Assembly (NCBI GenBank): GCA_024509875.1 | Contig: JAMPIV010016225.1 | Location: forward strand, 186,001-250,000 | DNA: 64,000 nt | Origin: Oreohelix idahoensis | Taxonomy: Eukaryota; Mollusca; Gastropoda; Stylommatophora; Oreohelicidae | Direction of reading: 5' to 3' | Shown: piece by piece, positions 10,840 to 22,364 of the stretch | How positions within the stretch are numbered: the first letter of the stretch is position 1 | How the letters are laid out: each line of letters starts with the position of its first letter | Notes under the pieces: generated by a model | The model's input: only the letters and a program-made list of their open reading frames with translations | Databases searched by the model: none | What the model was told of the DNA's origin: nothing | Translations under genes and position numbers: made by a program

Positions 10840-13125
10840 TCATTCTTGTTTTAAATTCTTCCCAGCACTACTCAAATGTTCTCATAGTTGTGGTTTCTTT
10901 ACATGAGGAGCTGCATGTCCCATGAGCAACCCTTCTCAGCCGATTGTTATACAACATGTACAGTGATTGTAATCTCTGCTCGCCAGTATCAGGCTTCAAG
11001 ATCCATATTTTTTAAAAGCTTCCATCATTTATTCATTATTATTAAAACATCAAAAGCAACAAATCAAATTATTTACACCATCATGTACTTCACCAAAACA
11101 AACTACCACCTTCTTAATTAAGGTCACTTTTTACATTCATAACCCCTTTTTTGTAACTGCACAAGCTTTTAAAACCTAACATTTCTTTTCTGTAAATAAC
11201 AAATGTAATTTGATGAAGGAGGGCTGGAGTAAAAAGGTTAAGAATGTATAAACTTTAAAAAAATACGGACAGATACGTAGATGCTATCTAATAGCATGCA
11301 TTATACGGGATTCAAAAATATCAGTGTTAGTAAATATGCGATGTCAGTAGTGCAGGCCACATTTCCTGATAATATGTCAGAAATGATACATTTAAAAACA
11401 AAAGCATGAAAATAAATTACATTGATAAACGTTAACGGTTGGGAAATAAAATCATTTTTGCTCCATCCGACAGAACTACTGTTTTAGATGAAGTTTTGTA
11501 TTTACAAATTAAGAACTGATTCAAAAACAATCTACCGAGTCTCCTTATTCAAAACATTTATACATTATAGTTCTTATTAAAGGATAGTTCTTGTTGCTTA
11601 AAAATTTCAAAGCTTGGTCTTCCTTCAAATATAAGATCATTTCTCCTTGTTTAAATGTGAACAAATGCCTGTTCATGGGAAACTTTCTACAAGGTGGTTC
11701 GTCAGTCCTAAAGAAAGCTTTATGACATGAGAGATGAAACTAAAAGGGCCGGTTGCTACATCATGTGGAACTCTGTAACCAGTTCACTTTTTAACTTTTG
11801 TGTAAGTATAACACATATCTACATTTTAAAATTGTATCTTTTTCAGCTTTTTTCTATTTAATCTTTGCTGTCAGTAAGTATCCCAATGTGAGATTCCGTG
11901 GCATTCCTGAATAACCTACAGTAACAGTTGCACATTTCCGATATCTCTTCTGTGGGTTTCCCACGCCTTTCATGTGGCTATTTGGTTGCAGTCTGTAACC
12001 AGATGGTTACACTTTTATAACTGGTATTTTTCTATGTATATGTATGAAAGATATAAAAAATTAGAATGACCATAAAGAAGACTGAAGTACAGATTAAGTG
12101 ACCTAAAGAAATTGGAAGCTGGAAGACAGAACCTGGAAAACATTCTAAAATAAACAGATAAGAGTAGATAAACATTAAACTTTTAACAAACAGCTTTTTA
12201 AGATCAAGTTCAAAGTTTCCATCAACTTTTTTCATCTCTTTCCTTGCTTTGACATTCTCATGGACTATTCCTTCCAAGCAATACTGCATTCAGTCAAGGG
12301 CCTTTTTTTATTTCAGACTTTTCCTTACTTATTGTATTTTGCAAGTGCTGATATTTTAACCATCCCTTTCAATCTTTTTCATTATTCCCGCTTTCATTCA
12401 TGGTTTTACAGTCACTAATCTTTGTTTTTTGGAAGACTGACTAAATTCCATGAGTGAACTGGAGATACTATAGCTACGGGAATAACCATCCACAGTGCAC
12501 AAAGTTGGGGATGGTAAACAAGGCAGAATATCTAAACAGATCCCTATAGGTCACAAAGTGAAACATCACTGCTGAGTAACACATTAAGTTGTTGAGGATT
12601 GGGAAATATAAAGATCTTGGTTATCATGAAAAATGCTGAGGCCTTACTAAGAAATATCCTAAAGAAAGTAAATTAATCAGTCAGAAAGGTGAAAACTAAA
12701 CTCCTGGTGGATATCCTGTTAAAATTGAGGTATCTCTGATCCTTGAGCATTAAAAAACTAAACTACATATGACTATGTAGCACATTTCTGTCCCATCAAA
12801 TTTATTAATCCTGCCATTTTTTAAGAATGTCTCACAAAAGAGAGTTCATTTATTGTCAGATGACAAGCTTGATGAGAGAATATTCTTCTTTTGCTTTCTG
12901 AGTCTGTGAGGCTCTTTTTTTTTGCAAAGATGATCAGCTTACATTCTTATCTATTCCTGACAATGTCTCACAAATTTAGTCACCAACTCTTTCAGGCACA
13001 CTTCTATACTGTGTACCCTTCTTGGTCCTGCACTCTCAATTAGCTTGTTATACACTTGTCTCATCACTCTGTTAGCCAGCATTCATTCTGTGTGCCCCAG
13101 TCATTGACCTCATTTTTCTGACTAA
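10840..13125. other. Long AT-rich intron stretch
   Basis: No exon, element or long repeat could be supported. A short minus-strand open stretch at about 12985-13115 (starting MLANRVMRQVYNK) is the only protein-like patch. It has no matching splice borders and the E15-E16 junction needs no extra exon. Confidence 0.4.
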
Positions 13126-13505
13126 ATAGTGATGATCTACAAAGCTGACGTAGTATTCATATTCTCCATTCACTTGACTAGCATGTGATAATCTATACAG
13201 CTTACATATTATTTTCTTTCATATTCTCCAATCACTTGACTAATGGTGATAATCTTTACAGCTTACACATTATTTTCCTTCATATTCTCCATTCACTTGA
13301 CTAATGGTGATAATCTTTACAGCTTACACATTATTTTCCTTCATATTCTCCATTCACTTGACTAATGGTGATAATCTATACAGCTTACACATTATTTTCC
13401 TTCATATTCTCAATTCACTTGACTAATGGTAATAATCTATACAGCTTACATATTATTTTCCTTCATATTCTCCATTCATTTGGCTAACGGTGATAATCTA
13501 TACAG

Positions 13506-13560
13506 GGATCCCGTTACACGCCCACTAAGGCATATTGGGAATATGGTGTTAGGCCCATAA
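13506..13560 (-). mobile_element. T2 SINE 3' fragment inside the minisatellite
   Basis: About 55 bp matching the 3' end of the T2 SINE (GGATCCCGTTACACGCCC...TTAGGCCCATA), flanked on both sides by the array phrase GATAATCTATACAG. It could be a 5'-truncated insertion or a partial unit exchange within the array. Confidence 0.7.
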
Positions 13561-13701
13561 CTGTGATAATCTATACAGCGTACACATTTTTTCCCCTTCA
13601 TATTCTCCATTCACTTGACTGATGGTGATAATCTATACAGATTACATATTATTTTCCTTCATATTCTCCATTCACTTGACTGATGGTGACAATCTATACA
13701 G

Positions 13702-13966
13702 GGATCCCGTTACACGCTTATTGAGGCATATTGGGAATACGGTGTTAGGCCCGCATTTTCTTAACCATCGACACACTAGGGGTGATGTGGTCAGCATCAC
13801 GCTGGCCGCCTTAATCTTCCCAGAGTTGTTCTGGTACCCAATTCATGAGGCTGGGTCGACCCTGGAGCCGTTTGCGGTCTAAAATAATCCCACCTCAACT
13901 GGGGATCAAACCATAGACCACCGAGCTAGGAAGCCAGTACACTAACCATTGTGCTACCACAGCTCC
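13702..13966 (-). mobile_element. tRNA-derived SINE, family T2 (265 bp)
   Basis: The head is at the right end. On the minus strand GGAGCTGTGGTAGCACAATG contains an A-box (TAGCACAATGG) and GGTTTGATCC is a B-box, spaced as in tRNA. It lies in the 61-bp array with TGAYAATCTATACAG on both sides. The body, with GGTCGACCCAGCCTCATGAA, is shared with the copy at 43749-44013, which has exactly the same length. RNA polymerase III would be the expected transcribing enzyme. Confidence 0.88.
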
Positions 13967-14399
13967 TGATAATCTATACAGCTTACACATTATTTTCCTA
14001 CATATTCTCCATTCACTTGACTAACGGTGAGGATTTGTACAGGTCATGAATTAATTTACTTCATATTCCCCATTCATTTGATTAATGGTGAGGATCTGTT
14101 CACTTGACTAATGGTGATAATCTATACAGCTGATGCATTATTTTACTTCATATTCACCTGACTAATGGTGAGGATTTGTACAGGTCATGTATTATTTTCC
14201 TTCATATTCTTCATTCACTTGACTAATGGTGATAATCTATACTGCTTACATATTATTTTCTTAATATTCTCCATTCACTTTGTCTAATGGTAAGGATCTG
14301 CACAGGTGATGTATTACTTTACACCATATTCTCCATTCACTTGACTAATGGTGAGATCTATACAGCTGACATATTATTATCACTACATATTCTGCATTC

Positions 14400-15598
14400 G
14401 CTGCAACTGAAAGAATTTACAGAATTACTCTTGAGAATTCTGTTTTCAAAATACCGCTGTGAAACATTTTCTGGACTTATCTTGATAAGAGGATTATTTC
14501 TGTTATTACATTTACACTTATTTTTATCATTTATAGAGATCAGGAAATGTCCTGGACAAACGGCCATGACTACACAACAATGCAATATGCACTACACAAA
14601 ATGAACATACAAGCAAATGGTGTAACAAACTCTTTGACAAACCTGGAGTGAGTGCGAGACAGTGATGTTGCTCTTGTGCTGCAAAAATGGACCCACCAAC
14701 ACACGCAAGTTAAATATTAGTTATAAACTGTTCACACACATCATTCAAACAAATGGTAGCAGATGGCAAAAATGGACCCACCAACACACGCAAGTTAAAT
14801 ATTAGTTATAAACTGTTCACACACATCATTCAAACAAATGGTAGCAGATGGCAAAAATGACAACTTTCACTCTTGGATACGGCTTTTTTAAAAAAATTCA
14901 TTTTCACAATTTACAACATAAAAGGATATTTTCTGAAAATTTACCAACCAAAAGGGAAAAAAATTTGTAAATATAGCAGTTAAGAACATAAAATACAACA
15001 ATTCAAATATGGTTTTTTTTTTTTTTTTAAACGCCAGGAGGAGTTAGCTTAAAACGTTCTATATATTTTCTTTAAATCATTCAATGCACAGTGTTTGTAA
15101 AAATTCAAAGCATTATAATTAAGCAAACTGCCACAGTCAGCAAAGAAAAAAATTTATTTAGCACAACAAGAATTCAAAAATTACCTTGAAAAATAAAAAT
15201 AAAATAAAAATGAATACAAGCATATTAGACACAACAACAATGATATTTGGCAAATGAATATTAAGAAGCATGCAAGTATGAAAGAGTTATGCCATTTATG
15301 CAAGTGCTAGCAGTTATTTTTTTGTTTTTTTTATTACTTCTGTTGTTTATTTATTTGCAAGGTATATTTCTTTCTGTTATCCCCGTATGAAGTGGTTAAG
15401 TTACTGAGTTACTGGGCATAGCAGTATGGAAGAATGAAGGCACAAGGTTCGAAGCTTTTTGTTGCACCAAGAGTATTCATTTTCAGCGAGTGAAAAAGGC
15501 AAACAAAATTGTGAACGCAAAAAATAAATATTTTTATATATAAAAGTATAAATAAAAAAATATAAATTCAGATTTCAGAAACAACTAAAAACACTTAC
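14400..15598. other. Intron sequence before the E15 donor, with an 85-bp duplication
   Basis: Two units of 85 bp starting GCAAAAATGGACCCACC lie at 14681 and 14766. The rest is AT-rich, with a T17 run near 15013. Nothing else was recognised. Confidence 0.6.
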
Positions 15599-16379
15599 GC
15601 TGACCTGGAATGTGTGCGTGACAAGGAGGTAGTTGTAACCTTGCGACCTTCAGCAGTTGAGGAAGCATCCGAATTGGTTGGTGAAGGCACAGGGGATGGT
15701 GATGAGGTTCTGCTCTTACTTGAATATGACAAAGGTTTACCTCCCTTTCCATTCCACTGACCCCCGTGGATGACCCCAAGCAAGTTGTCAGCCATTTCAC
15801 CTGGCCATGGATGACCAGGTTTCCACTGAGCTTGTGAAGAAACAATCAAGCCATCTTGCCCGGCTGGGATCTGCAGGCTCAGCAAGGATGTTTTAGAAAG
15901 ATCTGTAGCAGATGTGGTGTCCTGAGACTGGGAATTATCTGAGTCAAATGCTGCTGGGTCATTGCCAACACTGCATGTAAGTGAGGTGAGACCTGTGCTT
16001 TTGCTCTTTGATTCCTGCTTTGAAACTCCATCAGCTGGTGGAGATGAAGAGGAGGACTGGGAGGAGGATGATAAGGAGGATGCTGCCATTTTTCTACTGG
16101 CCTGGTAAAGCAATGCTGTTGCTGACAACTTGGCATGTGGGTCTTTGCTGTCAGTTGTAAGATCAATGGCTTCATTGTTGTTATTAAGACCTGTAGAGCT
16201 CTCTGCAACACCACAGTCAGATGCCAATTTGGACACTGGTGGAGAAGCAATAAAAGCACTTAGTGGAGTGTTGGAAAAAGCATGGGCCGAAAGTTTCTTC
16301 CGATCCAGTTCTGAATTAGCTAGGGTGCTGCCACCACTCATCAACTGATTAAGCACTGCCCGACTCATTAGCTCAATTC
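15599..16379 (-). CDS. Exon E15 of the zinc-finger gene (largest exon)
   Basis: 781 bp. Acceptor TTTCAG ending at 16380, donor GTAAGT starting at 15598. Two bases complete the Gly begun by E14 and two bases (GC) are left for E16. About 259 codons of Ser-rich linker: SSSSQSSSSSPPADG near the middle, an AIDLTTDS patch, an ATDLSK patch that resembles a weak CtBP motif, and a basic KSRTSSPSPVPSPTNSDASS stretch with many Ser-Pro sites near the end. No finger is present. The frame is fully open and the Ser/Thr/Pro composition fits a regulatory linker open to phosphorylation. Confidence 0.9.
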
Positions 16380-16439
16380 CTGAAAGAAAAGAATATCGCA
16401 ATATTTAATGGGACTTACTCTACCAACAATATGAAGAAC

Positions 16440-16770
16440 AACACAAACAACAACTAAAAGCTACAGACTTTCATAAATAGGTGCTAGCACAGAATAAAGG
16501 GACTGAAAAGGTATGATAGGATCACCAATGAAGAACTGATGAGAAGAACTAGACAACTGTCAGTGAAGCGAGAGGTGAGAAAAAGAAGATGGCGATGGTT
16601 AGGACACACTGAGAAAAACCTGCTGACAGCACTAAAAGGCAGTCCTTGTTCTGGAATCCCCAGGGTAAGAAAAATAGAAGGAGAGTTAAAACTGCATGGA
16701 GAAGAGAACTGAAGCAGAAATAAAAGGGATAAAGACATGAAAAGACCTTGACCAGATGCAGCTGCAGATT
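16440..16770 (+). mobile_element. LINE 3'-end fragment
   Basis: Forward sequence matches the piece at 4495-4935: AAGGCAGTCCTTGTTCTGGAATCCCCAGGGTAAG lies near 16639-16672, preceded by RRWRWLGHTE-like coding. It has stops. It lies in the E14-E15 intron, in antisense to the host gene. Confidence 0.6.
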
Positions 16771-17039
16771 AATGAATGAACGTTCCTGACACAAAATGAG
16801 TACAGTGGATGACTACACTATGCTCCAAAGAAAAAAACATATGATTCTATCAATTTACTGTTATTGTGTTTGTTTTGCCCCAAAAAGAATTGTTTGATAC
16901 TTATGTTCTCATGATTCTGTTATTTTTGTACAGTTTACAGAAGTCTATTTCTACTTTCCCACTTACTTCTAGCTTATCAACGTTAAAGTAGTTACCAATT
17001 TATTTTATCTGCAATAAATAATGTGAGGCTAAACAGATT

Positions 17040-17265
17040 AAAGCCCCATGTAGTTCCCGGGGAGGGGGGGTCTCTGACGAGATGAAGAAAGAATATAGGA
17101 CTACTACCAGCTGTGGTATGTCGTAAGAGACAACTAACATGAGATTGTGTTACAGGGCTGGCAACCTCAACATGTAAAATATACCACTACAAGAGCACCA
17201 TGAATGTAAGCTTCCTACAAAGGGACAAACCGTAGCAGTGGCTCCATGCTCCACAAGGAGTAAAA
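17040..17265 (-). repeat. R1 SINE-like repeat, copy 4
   Basis: Reverse copy from CCCATGTAGTTCCCGGGG to GTGGCTCCATGCTCCACAAG, followed by a (GAT)n microsatellite at 17274-17292. Several R1 copies adjoin an (ATG/GAT)n run, which may be part of the family tail. Confidence 0.65.
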
Positions 17266-17410
17266 TGTGAAATGATGATGATGATGATGATGATAAAACA
17301 GATATTAACAGAAAACTTGTGTAATTGTATAATACAAAAATTAAACAAAACAACAACAAAACTTGGTTATTTTAGTCTCAAGACACACATTATTCACACA
17401 ACTTGCTGAC

Positions 17411-17666
17411 CTTTTAAATTTTGATAAATTCCTTCAAGACAATTTGGGTAGGCGGAGCTGGGTGCTGTGGTCTTGTTATTGTTGCTGTCTTCGCACGTCT
17501 CAACCTGCATATGATCAACTTTATCTCCACGGTTGTTGATTTTTTGTGGCTTGTGGGCCTTGCGTCTGCTCTTGGATGAAGGACCAGGACTAGGATCTGA
17601 TGAGTCTGGTAGGGGGCGCTTCAAGCTTCCTGTTATTTCTGAGCTATTGAAAGGCATCACAGATTC
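17411..17666 (-). CDS. Exon E14 of the zinc-finger gene
   Basis: 256 bp. Acceptor TTTTCAG ending at 17667. Of the possible donors, GTCAGC at 17410 is chosen because only this phase-1 end joins E15 without a stop; a GT six bases further and another four bases on both give stops. It encodes MPFNSSEITGSLKRPLP, then a basic patch KSRRKAHKPQK that could serve as a nuclear localisation signal, then an acidic/Asn-rich stretch. GTCAGC is a weaker donor than those of the other exons. Confidence 0.8.
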
Positions 17667-17669
17667 CTG

Positions 17670-18585
17670 AAAAGTTAACAGACATCAGCTTAGTGTAAGA
17701 ACTTTAAAAAGAATGAATGAAAACAAAAGACAAATAAGCAAAACCATTTATGTAATGAGCAAGTGACCTGTCAAGAAATGATGGGAAAGAACTATGGTGT
17801 ACAACTTCTGCCTCATATTCTGAGGACAGCATAATTTCTCTTGCGTTCAGTTTCTCTGACACCAAAAACAAAAATGAGTAATAAGGATTCAGTAATCAGC
17901 ACCACATGAGCCTCTTTCATAACATTTCATTGGTTTTATTGTTTAGCTGCCCTTTAGATTCTTGACATTCTATTGTAAAACTTCATTTATGTGGTCTCTA
18001 GTGATTCTTCTTTTAAATTTTTTTTTTTTAATGTCCTTGATTTATTTTCATATGCTGACATCCACTGTATGCAACAATGATGAAATCCCTTACATTGAAA
18101 AATTAACATTTCACTGAACAATCATTGTCAAAAGTTAATAAAGCAATGTTAACTTCACTGCCTGTTTATAAACATTTCCCAGAAAAATATTTTAAATTTA
18201 CACAAATTGGTTTAAAGTTCAATTTTTTAAACAAGAAAAATTAAGAATTTACAAACAACTGCTACACGCTACACATCATTCAATGTGCTGAATCAACAGA
18301 AAGCCTCACATAGGGAAGAAAAGAACAGGATATTTATATCAATACAGAATTATGGATGGTTAGGCATGGGACCAAATTTTGCACCCCGTAAAAGCTTAGA
18401 CATCTTATACAGAAATAGAAATTAAGACTACAGAAATACTCTAGTCAGTCACTTAAAATGCAGAAAGATCCTCATGCAAGGAAAAAAGATGCCAAGCAGA
18501 TGATAGTAAAGACAATAAAAGGAGTAATGTGATATGACATTGTGACCACTAAGTGAAAATAAAGACAGAAGTAGGGGGAAAAAGG
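17670..18585. other. Intronic sequence, nothing recognised
   Basis: AT-rich part of the E13-E14 intron. No recognisable element. Confidence 0.4.
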
Positions 18586-18589
18586 TGGG

Positions 18590-18880
18590 GGTGGGGGAGT
18601 TAGATACATTTCAATGCAACTAATGAGCACAAGAGATGATGGTGGACTGTATACACACTGGAAAAACCCTCAACAAGTATTACAAGACAGGCTTTGTTCT
18701 GGAACACCCAGGCAGAACAAACAGGGAAACTAATATAAGCCAATGCTAAAGAAACAAATGAAAGAACCAATAGCAAAGAAAAATCCTTGCAGACTTCTAG
18801 AATAGAAAGGCTTGGACAGACATGGCAGAAAGTCAATGTCTCACAAGGAATTCTGAAGGCCACGATGAATGAATAAAAAG
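18590..18880 (+). mobile_element. Strongly decayed LINE 3'-end fragment
   Basis: Contains the block CAAGACAGGCTTTGTTCTGGAACACCCAGG, a decayed version of the LINE tail block seen at 4725 and 16640. No frame survives. Confidence 0.45.
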
Positions 18881-18949
18881 ACAGCTGATGCTCATCAATC
18901 GGCTACAAAGGTCACTTCCTGAAACAAATATTTTAGATCTGGCAGAGAT

Positions 18950-19790
18950 GACCTGCCCCGTTCAGTTCCCTGTGGGTCTCGAGAAGACAAAGAAAGAACA
19001 GGACTACTACTCTCTCAGGCATGTCGTAAAAGGTTTTTAATATGAGGCTGTGCCTCACATCGTGTGTTTAGGGAAACTCCAAACTCACAATGAAGACCAA
19101 AGCTGCGGTATATAACGCCTGCGTCCTATATGGCAGCAAGACCTGGACAACCTATGCTACGCAACAAAGAAGGCTCAATACCTTCTATTTACGGTGTCTA
19201 CGCCACATCCTTGGCATCTCATGGAAAGATAAAGTGGCAAATGTCAAGGTGTATGTATACACTGCCTAGACAGCGCAGACTACGCTGGCTTGGCCATGTC
19301 CGACGCATGGAAGATGGTCGCATCCCGAAGGATATCTTCTACGGACAATTAGCAGATGGCAAGAGAACAGTTGGGCGACCACAGCTGAGGTTCAAAGATG
19401 TGTGCAACAGAGATATGAGGGCACTGGACATGGATCCAGCAACATGTGAGGATGAAGCTGCCGATCGCACTAAGTGGCGATGCTATTTACGGCGCCACCT
19501 CAGATTGGGCGAAAAGAAGCTCACACAACAAGCAGAAGAGAGGAGAAAAAGTCGAAAGGAGCACCAGGAAAATAAGCAGCTGAGGGCTGTCACCTCAGGT
19601 GCACATTCCCATAGTCAGTTATGACTGAAGGGGCTATTATTATTATTATTATATGTATGGCAACTTCATCATGTAATATAAATTGCTGCAGAAACCACTG
19701 CTGCAAGATCACATAATGCTTAGGTGCAGCTTCATACCTGGGAGCTAGCGACAATGGTGGCTCTATGCTCCATGTGGAGCAAACAAGAAA
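18950..19790 (-). repeat. R1 SINE-like repeat, copy 5, split by a LINE fragment
   Basis: The two halves (about 18950-19055 and 19656-19790) join at ATATGAGGCTGTG / TATGGCAACTTCATCATG to give a continuous reverse R1 copy. The roughly 600-bp insert is the LINE 3' end at 19056-19655. R1 is therefore older than that insertion. Confidence 0.7.
19056..19655 (+). mobile_element. LINE 3' end with (TTA)n tail, nested in R1
   Basis: Encodes MKTKAAVYNACVLYGSKTW, then RLRWLGHVRRMEDGRIPKD, GKRTVGRPQLRFKDVCNRDM and a Lys/Arg/Glu-rich C-terminus, ending at a stop near 19622 followed by ATTATTATTATT. The GHVRRM and GRPQLR boxes are typical of the RT C-terminus of many invertebrate LINEs. This is a different family from the GAA-tailed ones. 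The last 150 or so codons are in one frame, so it is fairly young. It is 5'-truncated. Confidence 0.8.
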
Positions 19791-19815
19791 TATTATGATG
19801 ATAGTGAATGTTTAC

Positions 19816-20211
19816 CTGTTTAATAGACTCCCTTGAACCGTATTCTGTCTGCAGAACATGATCAATCCGGCTTGCAGTCAAGGCTGACTTTGAGGCTGTT
19901 TTTCTGGCCAAGAACCCAACACCTGAGGGAGGTTCTGCTGCTACTGACAAATCTGTTGGTCTGTCAATGTCACCAGCAATGTCAGCTGTGTCATCTGGTG
20001 GTGGGGCATCTGGCAGAACAACAGTCACATCTCCCATCCCTTCCTGAGCAAGTTTCTGTTTGAGCTTCTCGTGTTCCATTTTCCTCTTTTTCTCCATCTC
20101 CTCTGTCATCCTGGCCACCTCAGCCTCTTGTTTCATTCTCTCATCATCAAACTTCCTCTTCTGCAACTCAGTGGCTGCAGTAGTAAATGCTTGCCTCATC
20201 TGCTCATTGCC
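19816..20211 (-). CDS. Exon E13 of the zinc-finger gene: coiled coil and CtBP motif
   Basis: 396 bp, phase 0 at both ends. Acceptor ACACAG ending at 20212, donor GTAAAC starting at 19815. It starts GNEQMRQAFTTAATELQKRK and continues as a highly charged helix (EEMEKKRKMEHEKLKQKL), a probable coiled coil of about 55 residues together with E12. It is followed by an acidic Pro-rich linker and DRPTDLSVAAE, a canonical PxDLS motif for the corepressor CtBP. The tail is basic and Ser-rich. Confidence 0.9.
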
Positions 20212-20800
20212 CTGTGTTAAATAAATAATAACCATAAATTTGAAGTAGATGGTTACCAGTAAGGTGGTGGAAGCTCACAATATTCTAACTAGGAAGAATT
20301 TCAACCCATCCAATGCCAACTATCCATATGGAAAAAAGCAAAAAGTGCAAAAACCAAAAGGCACCACTCCAAAAATTTGGATGGACAACAAAGAAATGGA
20401 TTTGGAAGTGAAAACGGTAAGCTGAACACAGACAAAGAGAAACAGAAAAGGACTATTTGCAAGAAAGAACTATCTGTATGGACTCAAAACCAAAGAAGAG
20501 CAGAAATAGAATGAAAAGAAGTACCTTCAGAGGATATTGAGAAGAAGGAGAAGAGGAGGTTAAAGGCAGAGAAAAAAGAGGGAGGAGCAGAGAAAGTTGA
20601 AGAAGAAGATAATAACTGTTAACACCTTGTCAGTTTAATTTTTTTTTTTACAGAAGACAAAAGTCTTTTCTTTTCCTTCCTTCCATACAAAGATTTTCAA
20701 TAAACTGTATCATGAAATTTGAAATTTAACTGGCACATGAGACAAAGCTGTTCCCAATGCACTAAGTAAACTATTCTCCAATATTAAATAAGCCAAAGAT
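20212..20800. other. Intronic sequence (E12-E13)
   Basis: Purine-rich on the plus strand from 20330 to 20620 (many AAG/GAG). No element or exon was recognised. Confidence 0.4.
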
Positions 20801-20805
20801 TTTTG

Positions 20806-21480
20806 TACTAAGTTATTCATGGATAGACTGTTGTGCTCAGTAAACCAAACTCCTCTACTGTATAGACCTCAAACTATTAGACTACATATAGATTCCTATG
20901 TTGAGTTAACTATGGGGAGACTGTTGTACAGTGTTAACAACGAGCAAGCTTCTCTACATAGTAAACCAACTACTACGCTGTATAAACCACAAACTTATTA
21001 CCCAAATATGTTTACATGGGGAAATGTCTGTACTGAGTTAACCATGGCGATATTTCTGTACCCAGTTAACCATGGTAAGATTTCTGTACTGAATTATCCA
21101 TGGGGAGATTTCTAATGTCAGATAACCATGGAGAGATTTATGTACCAAGTTAACCAGGGAGAGATTTATGTACTGAGTTAACCATGAAGAGATTTCAGTT
21201 CTGAAATAACATTAGAGAGATTTCTGTACTGAGCTAACCATGGAGAGACTTCTGCACTGAGTTAACCATGGAGAAATTTCTGTATAAAATAAACTACAGT
21301 CTGTACTTAATAAGCTACAAACCACATATAATTTCTGTACTGAGTTTACAATGGAGAGACTTCTGTACTGAGATGAGCACTAGGAGAATTCTCTACTGAT
21401 GAAACCAAGCATGTAATGAATAAACAAAAAATGCATAAAAACAAATTAACCTAGTACAGATTTCAGTACTAAGCAAACCA
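20806..21480. repeat. Degenerate 28-bp minisatellite
   Basis: Units around GAGTTAACCATGGAGAGATTTCTGTACT, strongest from 21020 to 21280. Left-hand units have drifted to CTACATATAGATTCC-type variants. It lies in the E12-E13 intron, ending about 75 bp from the E12 donor. Confidence 0.75.
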
Positions 21481-21554
21481 GACTACTTTTCACATTAAAT
21501 ATTACGTACTTCTCATGAACGTTATGTTCCAATACAGTTCACTTCGTAACTTAC

Positions 21555-21605
21555 CCTTGCTGCCAACATCAAGGCCTTGTAACGCTCAAGTATAGTCCGC
21601 TGCTC
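21555..21605 (-). CDS. Exon E12 of the zinc-finger gene (51 bp)
   Basis: Acceptor ATTTAG ending at 21606, donor GTAAGT starting at 21554. 17 codons, EQRTILERYKALMLAAR, phase 0 at both ends. It reads on into the helix of E13 and is a possible cassette exon because skipping it keeps the frame. Confidence 0.85.
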
Positions 21606-22215
21606 CTAAATACATAAGATCATCACAGATACAAAATAAGATGTTCGTATTCTTGGAAACACATATATCTTTATAATGGCAGGCTAACTAATATAATATA
21701 TTATGGTTTCATATTCACAGACTGTTGATTTTCACTTATGAAGAAAAAAAAACCTTTAACTTGGATATTCTTAAATGTGAAGTGTATTTAGTGAAAACAT
21801 ATATCAGTGTTTTCTAAAGTAGGGCATGTGTAGAACTAGTGATATATGCATCAACACCATCTATTTCTTAAGAACATTATTAAGTAAATAACACTACACA
21901 TTCTACATTGCTTATGACTAATACTGAAGTTGGTATGCAAAAGTATGTTGAAAACAAAAAAAAAAACTGGCACAGTTCAACAACAAATGAATGCATTAGT
22001 TATTAATATAAAATTTATAAAATATTAGCAAAGAAAATATTCATATACAGACAGCAGTTTTATTTGGAAAAACAAAAATTAAGAGCAAAATTACAATTCT
22101 GGATACTTCTAAAATGAAATTTACAATAGAAAAACTTCATATACTCCCGTATTTGGACACCTGCTAAGAATAGAAACCTAGAATAAAAAACTTCATTATT
22201 TTGAAGACTTGAAAC
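21606..22215. other. Intronic sequence, nothing recognised
   Basis: AT-rich part of the E11-E12 intron between the E12 acceptor and a MITE. Confidence 0.4.
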
Positions 22216-22219
22216 TTAA

Positions 22220-22358
22220 CTCTTACTATCCGGCAAGCCCCGTGAAGTGGCGCGGGTTTAGTACCAATTTTACGGCTCGCCAGTTCAAGTGGCGCGCGAC
22301 GGTAACAATAGCTAAACTAGCGCGTAAAAACGCGGTTTTAGCTCACGTATAGTAAGAG
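22220..22358. mobile_element. TTAA-flanked MITE, copy A (139 bp)
   Basis: TTAA on both sides (22216-22219, 22359-22362) with terminal inverted repeats CTCTTACTAT / ATAGTAAGAG. The interior is GC- and CpG-rich (GTGGCGCGGG, GTGGCGCGCGAC), unlike the surrounding intron. TTAA duplication is typical of piggyBac and Kolobok transposons. No coding capacity. A relative with matching ends is at 51700-51931. Confidence 0.82.
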
Positions 22359-22364
22359 TTAAGA

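Larger units (their letters stand above)
13127..14390. repeat. 61-bp minisatellite, about 13-15 units, broken by a SINE
   Basis: Units of the form TTGACTAATGGTGATAATCTATACAGCTTACA...CCTTCATATTCTCCATTC with a period near 61 bp. Left-hand units (13190-13700) are closely similar; right-hand units (13980-14390) are more diverged and contain GAGGATTTGTACAGGTCATG variants. A T2 SINE sits within the array at 13702-13966 and a 3' fragment of the same SINE at about 13506-13560. Confidence 0.85.

Noticed and set aside
12985..13115. Small protein-like patch MLANRVMRQVYNK
   Set aside because: No splice borders with correct phase and no recognised family; kept only as a note.
15879..16259. Second minus-strand frame and plus-strand frames across E15
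   Set aside because: Shadows of the E15 coding frame, which is the only one that joins E14 and E16 in phase.
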